The notes beneath the pieces are model-generated. The model was given only the letters and a program-made list of their open reading frames with translations, searched no databases and had not been told where the DNA came from. A stretch of 13,990 nucleotides of DNA, taken from assembly GCA_012799075.1 (NCBI GenBank), contig JAAZLZ010000286.1, forward strand, positions 1 through 13,990, in the 5' to 3' direction. Each line of letters starts with the position of its first letter. Within the stretch, counting starts at the first letter, position 1. The position numbers and the translations under genes were made by a program. Positions 13,619 to 13,990 of the stretch are shown here, one piece after another. This stretch comes from Bacillota bacterium (GTDB taxonomy: Bacteria > Bacillota > Limnochordia > JAAZLZ01).

Positions 13619-13990
13619 TTACTTGCCGCTGAAGGCGGCTGCCTCTGCTCCTGCGATGCGTCCGAAGACGATGATGTCGGCCACGGCATTCCCCCCTAAG
13701 CGGTTGGCTCCGTGGACGCCTCCCGTTGCCTCTCCAGCAGCATAAAGACCGGGGATGGCCTTTCCATCGCCACCTAGCACTTCGGCCTTGGTGTTGATCG
13801 CCAGGCCCCCCATGGTGTGATGGATCGCGGGGGTGACTTCAACGGCATAGTAGGGAGCCCTGGCCAGTTCATGATCCAGGTGTTTGCGGCCGAAATCCGG
13901 GTCGGCCTTGTCCGTGACGAACCCGTTGTATGCAGTTGCCGTCTCGACCAGGACAGCCCCGGGGAGACCAAGGATGTCCCCCAGCTCCTG
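13619..13990 (-). CDS. Fumarate reductase/flavocytochrome c-type flavoprotein, C-terminal part
   Basis: The frame is open to the right window edge; only the last 123 residues are present and the start lies beyond 13990. The fragment has the active-site segment IHHTMGG at visible residues 56-62 (the His belongs to the fumarate-binding site in flavocytochrome c fumarate reductases). The FAD-binding end follows, with GLYAAGEATGG at about 81-91 and GANRLGGNAVADIIVFGR at about 94-111. This is the FAD_binding_2 family: fumarate reductase, urocanate reductase and related enzymes that reduce a C=C bond next to a carboxylate. Which acceptor is used cannot be told without the N-terminal part, where a flavin-transfer FMN-binding domain, haem domain or signal peptide may lie. 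The C-terminus (EAAAFSGK) is normal, so the 3' end is complete. Confidence 0.9.
   Translation of the reverse strand, partial: QELGDILGLPGAVLVETATAYNGFVTDKADPDFGRKHLDHELARAPYYAVEVTPAIHHTMGGLAINTKAEVLGGDGKAIPGLYAAGEATGGVHGANRLGGNAVADIIVFGRIAGAEAAAFSGK

Noticed and set aside
1..13990. CRISPR array, tRNA, rRNA, insertion sequence or phage genes
   Set aside because: No regularly spaced repeats, tRNA-like T-loop contexts, transposase motifs or terminal inverted repeats were seen.

Overview
The window looks like a chromosomal segment of an anaerobic Bacillota (Clostridia- or Limnochordia-like) bacterium. The grounds are G-rich Shine-Dalgarno sites (AAAGGGGG type), strong intrinsic terminators, a CapA-like phosphoesterase, a tandem P-loop ATPase of a kind mostly seen in Bacillota, 2-hydroxyacyl-CoA dehydratase activase-type genes, rubredoxins and a fumarate-reductase-type flavoprotein. 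I cannot name a genus. No tRNA, rRNA, CRISPR, insertion sequence or phage gene was seen.

Layout. Positions 2-844 (+) hold the 3' part of a CapA-like gene that meets livF tail to tail; the two stop codons share TTAA. Positions 841-6755 (-) hold a branched-chain-amino-acid-type (HAAT) ABC transporter. Reading leftward these are a solitary binding-protein gene (livK copy 2, with its own leader and terminator), a second copy about 85% identical (livK copy 1, with a matching leader), a terminator-like hairpin, then livH, livM, livG and livF packed closely. The copy-2 binding protein is probably a separate transcript that can feed the same permease. Positions 6756-7414 are a 659-base non-coding divergent region with several inverted repeats and one long hairpin.

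Positions 7415-10463 (+) are three genes joined by 4-base stop/start overlaps: two paralogous iron-sulfur-type proteins (DUF2229/COG3580-like and COG3581-like) and a BadF/HgdC-type ATPase (COG1924) with an extra C-terminal cysteine cluster. No classical dehydratase subunit gene is present. Each of the two paralogs keeps three candidate cluster cysteines, so together with the ATPase they could form a self-contained ATP-driven low-potential electron-transfer system of unknown substrate. This is the most interesting part of the window.

Positions 10469-11716 (-) encode an MFS exporter whose 3' coding end also contains the terminator of the activase operon. Positions 11834-12943 (+) encode the tandem P-loop ATPase. 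Positions 12981-13476 (-) encode a rubredoxin-domain helical protein and, upstream of it, a very short 46-residue rubredoxin. Beyond a strong terminator, 13619-13990 (-) is the C-terminal part of a flavoprotein of the fumarate reductase/flavocytochrome c type that runs off the right edge.
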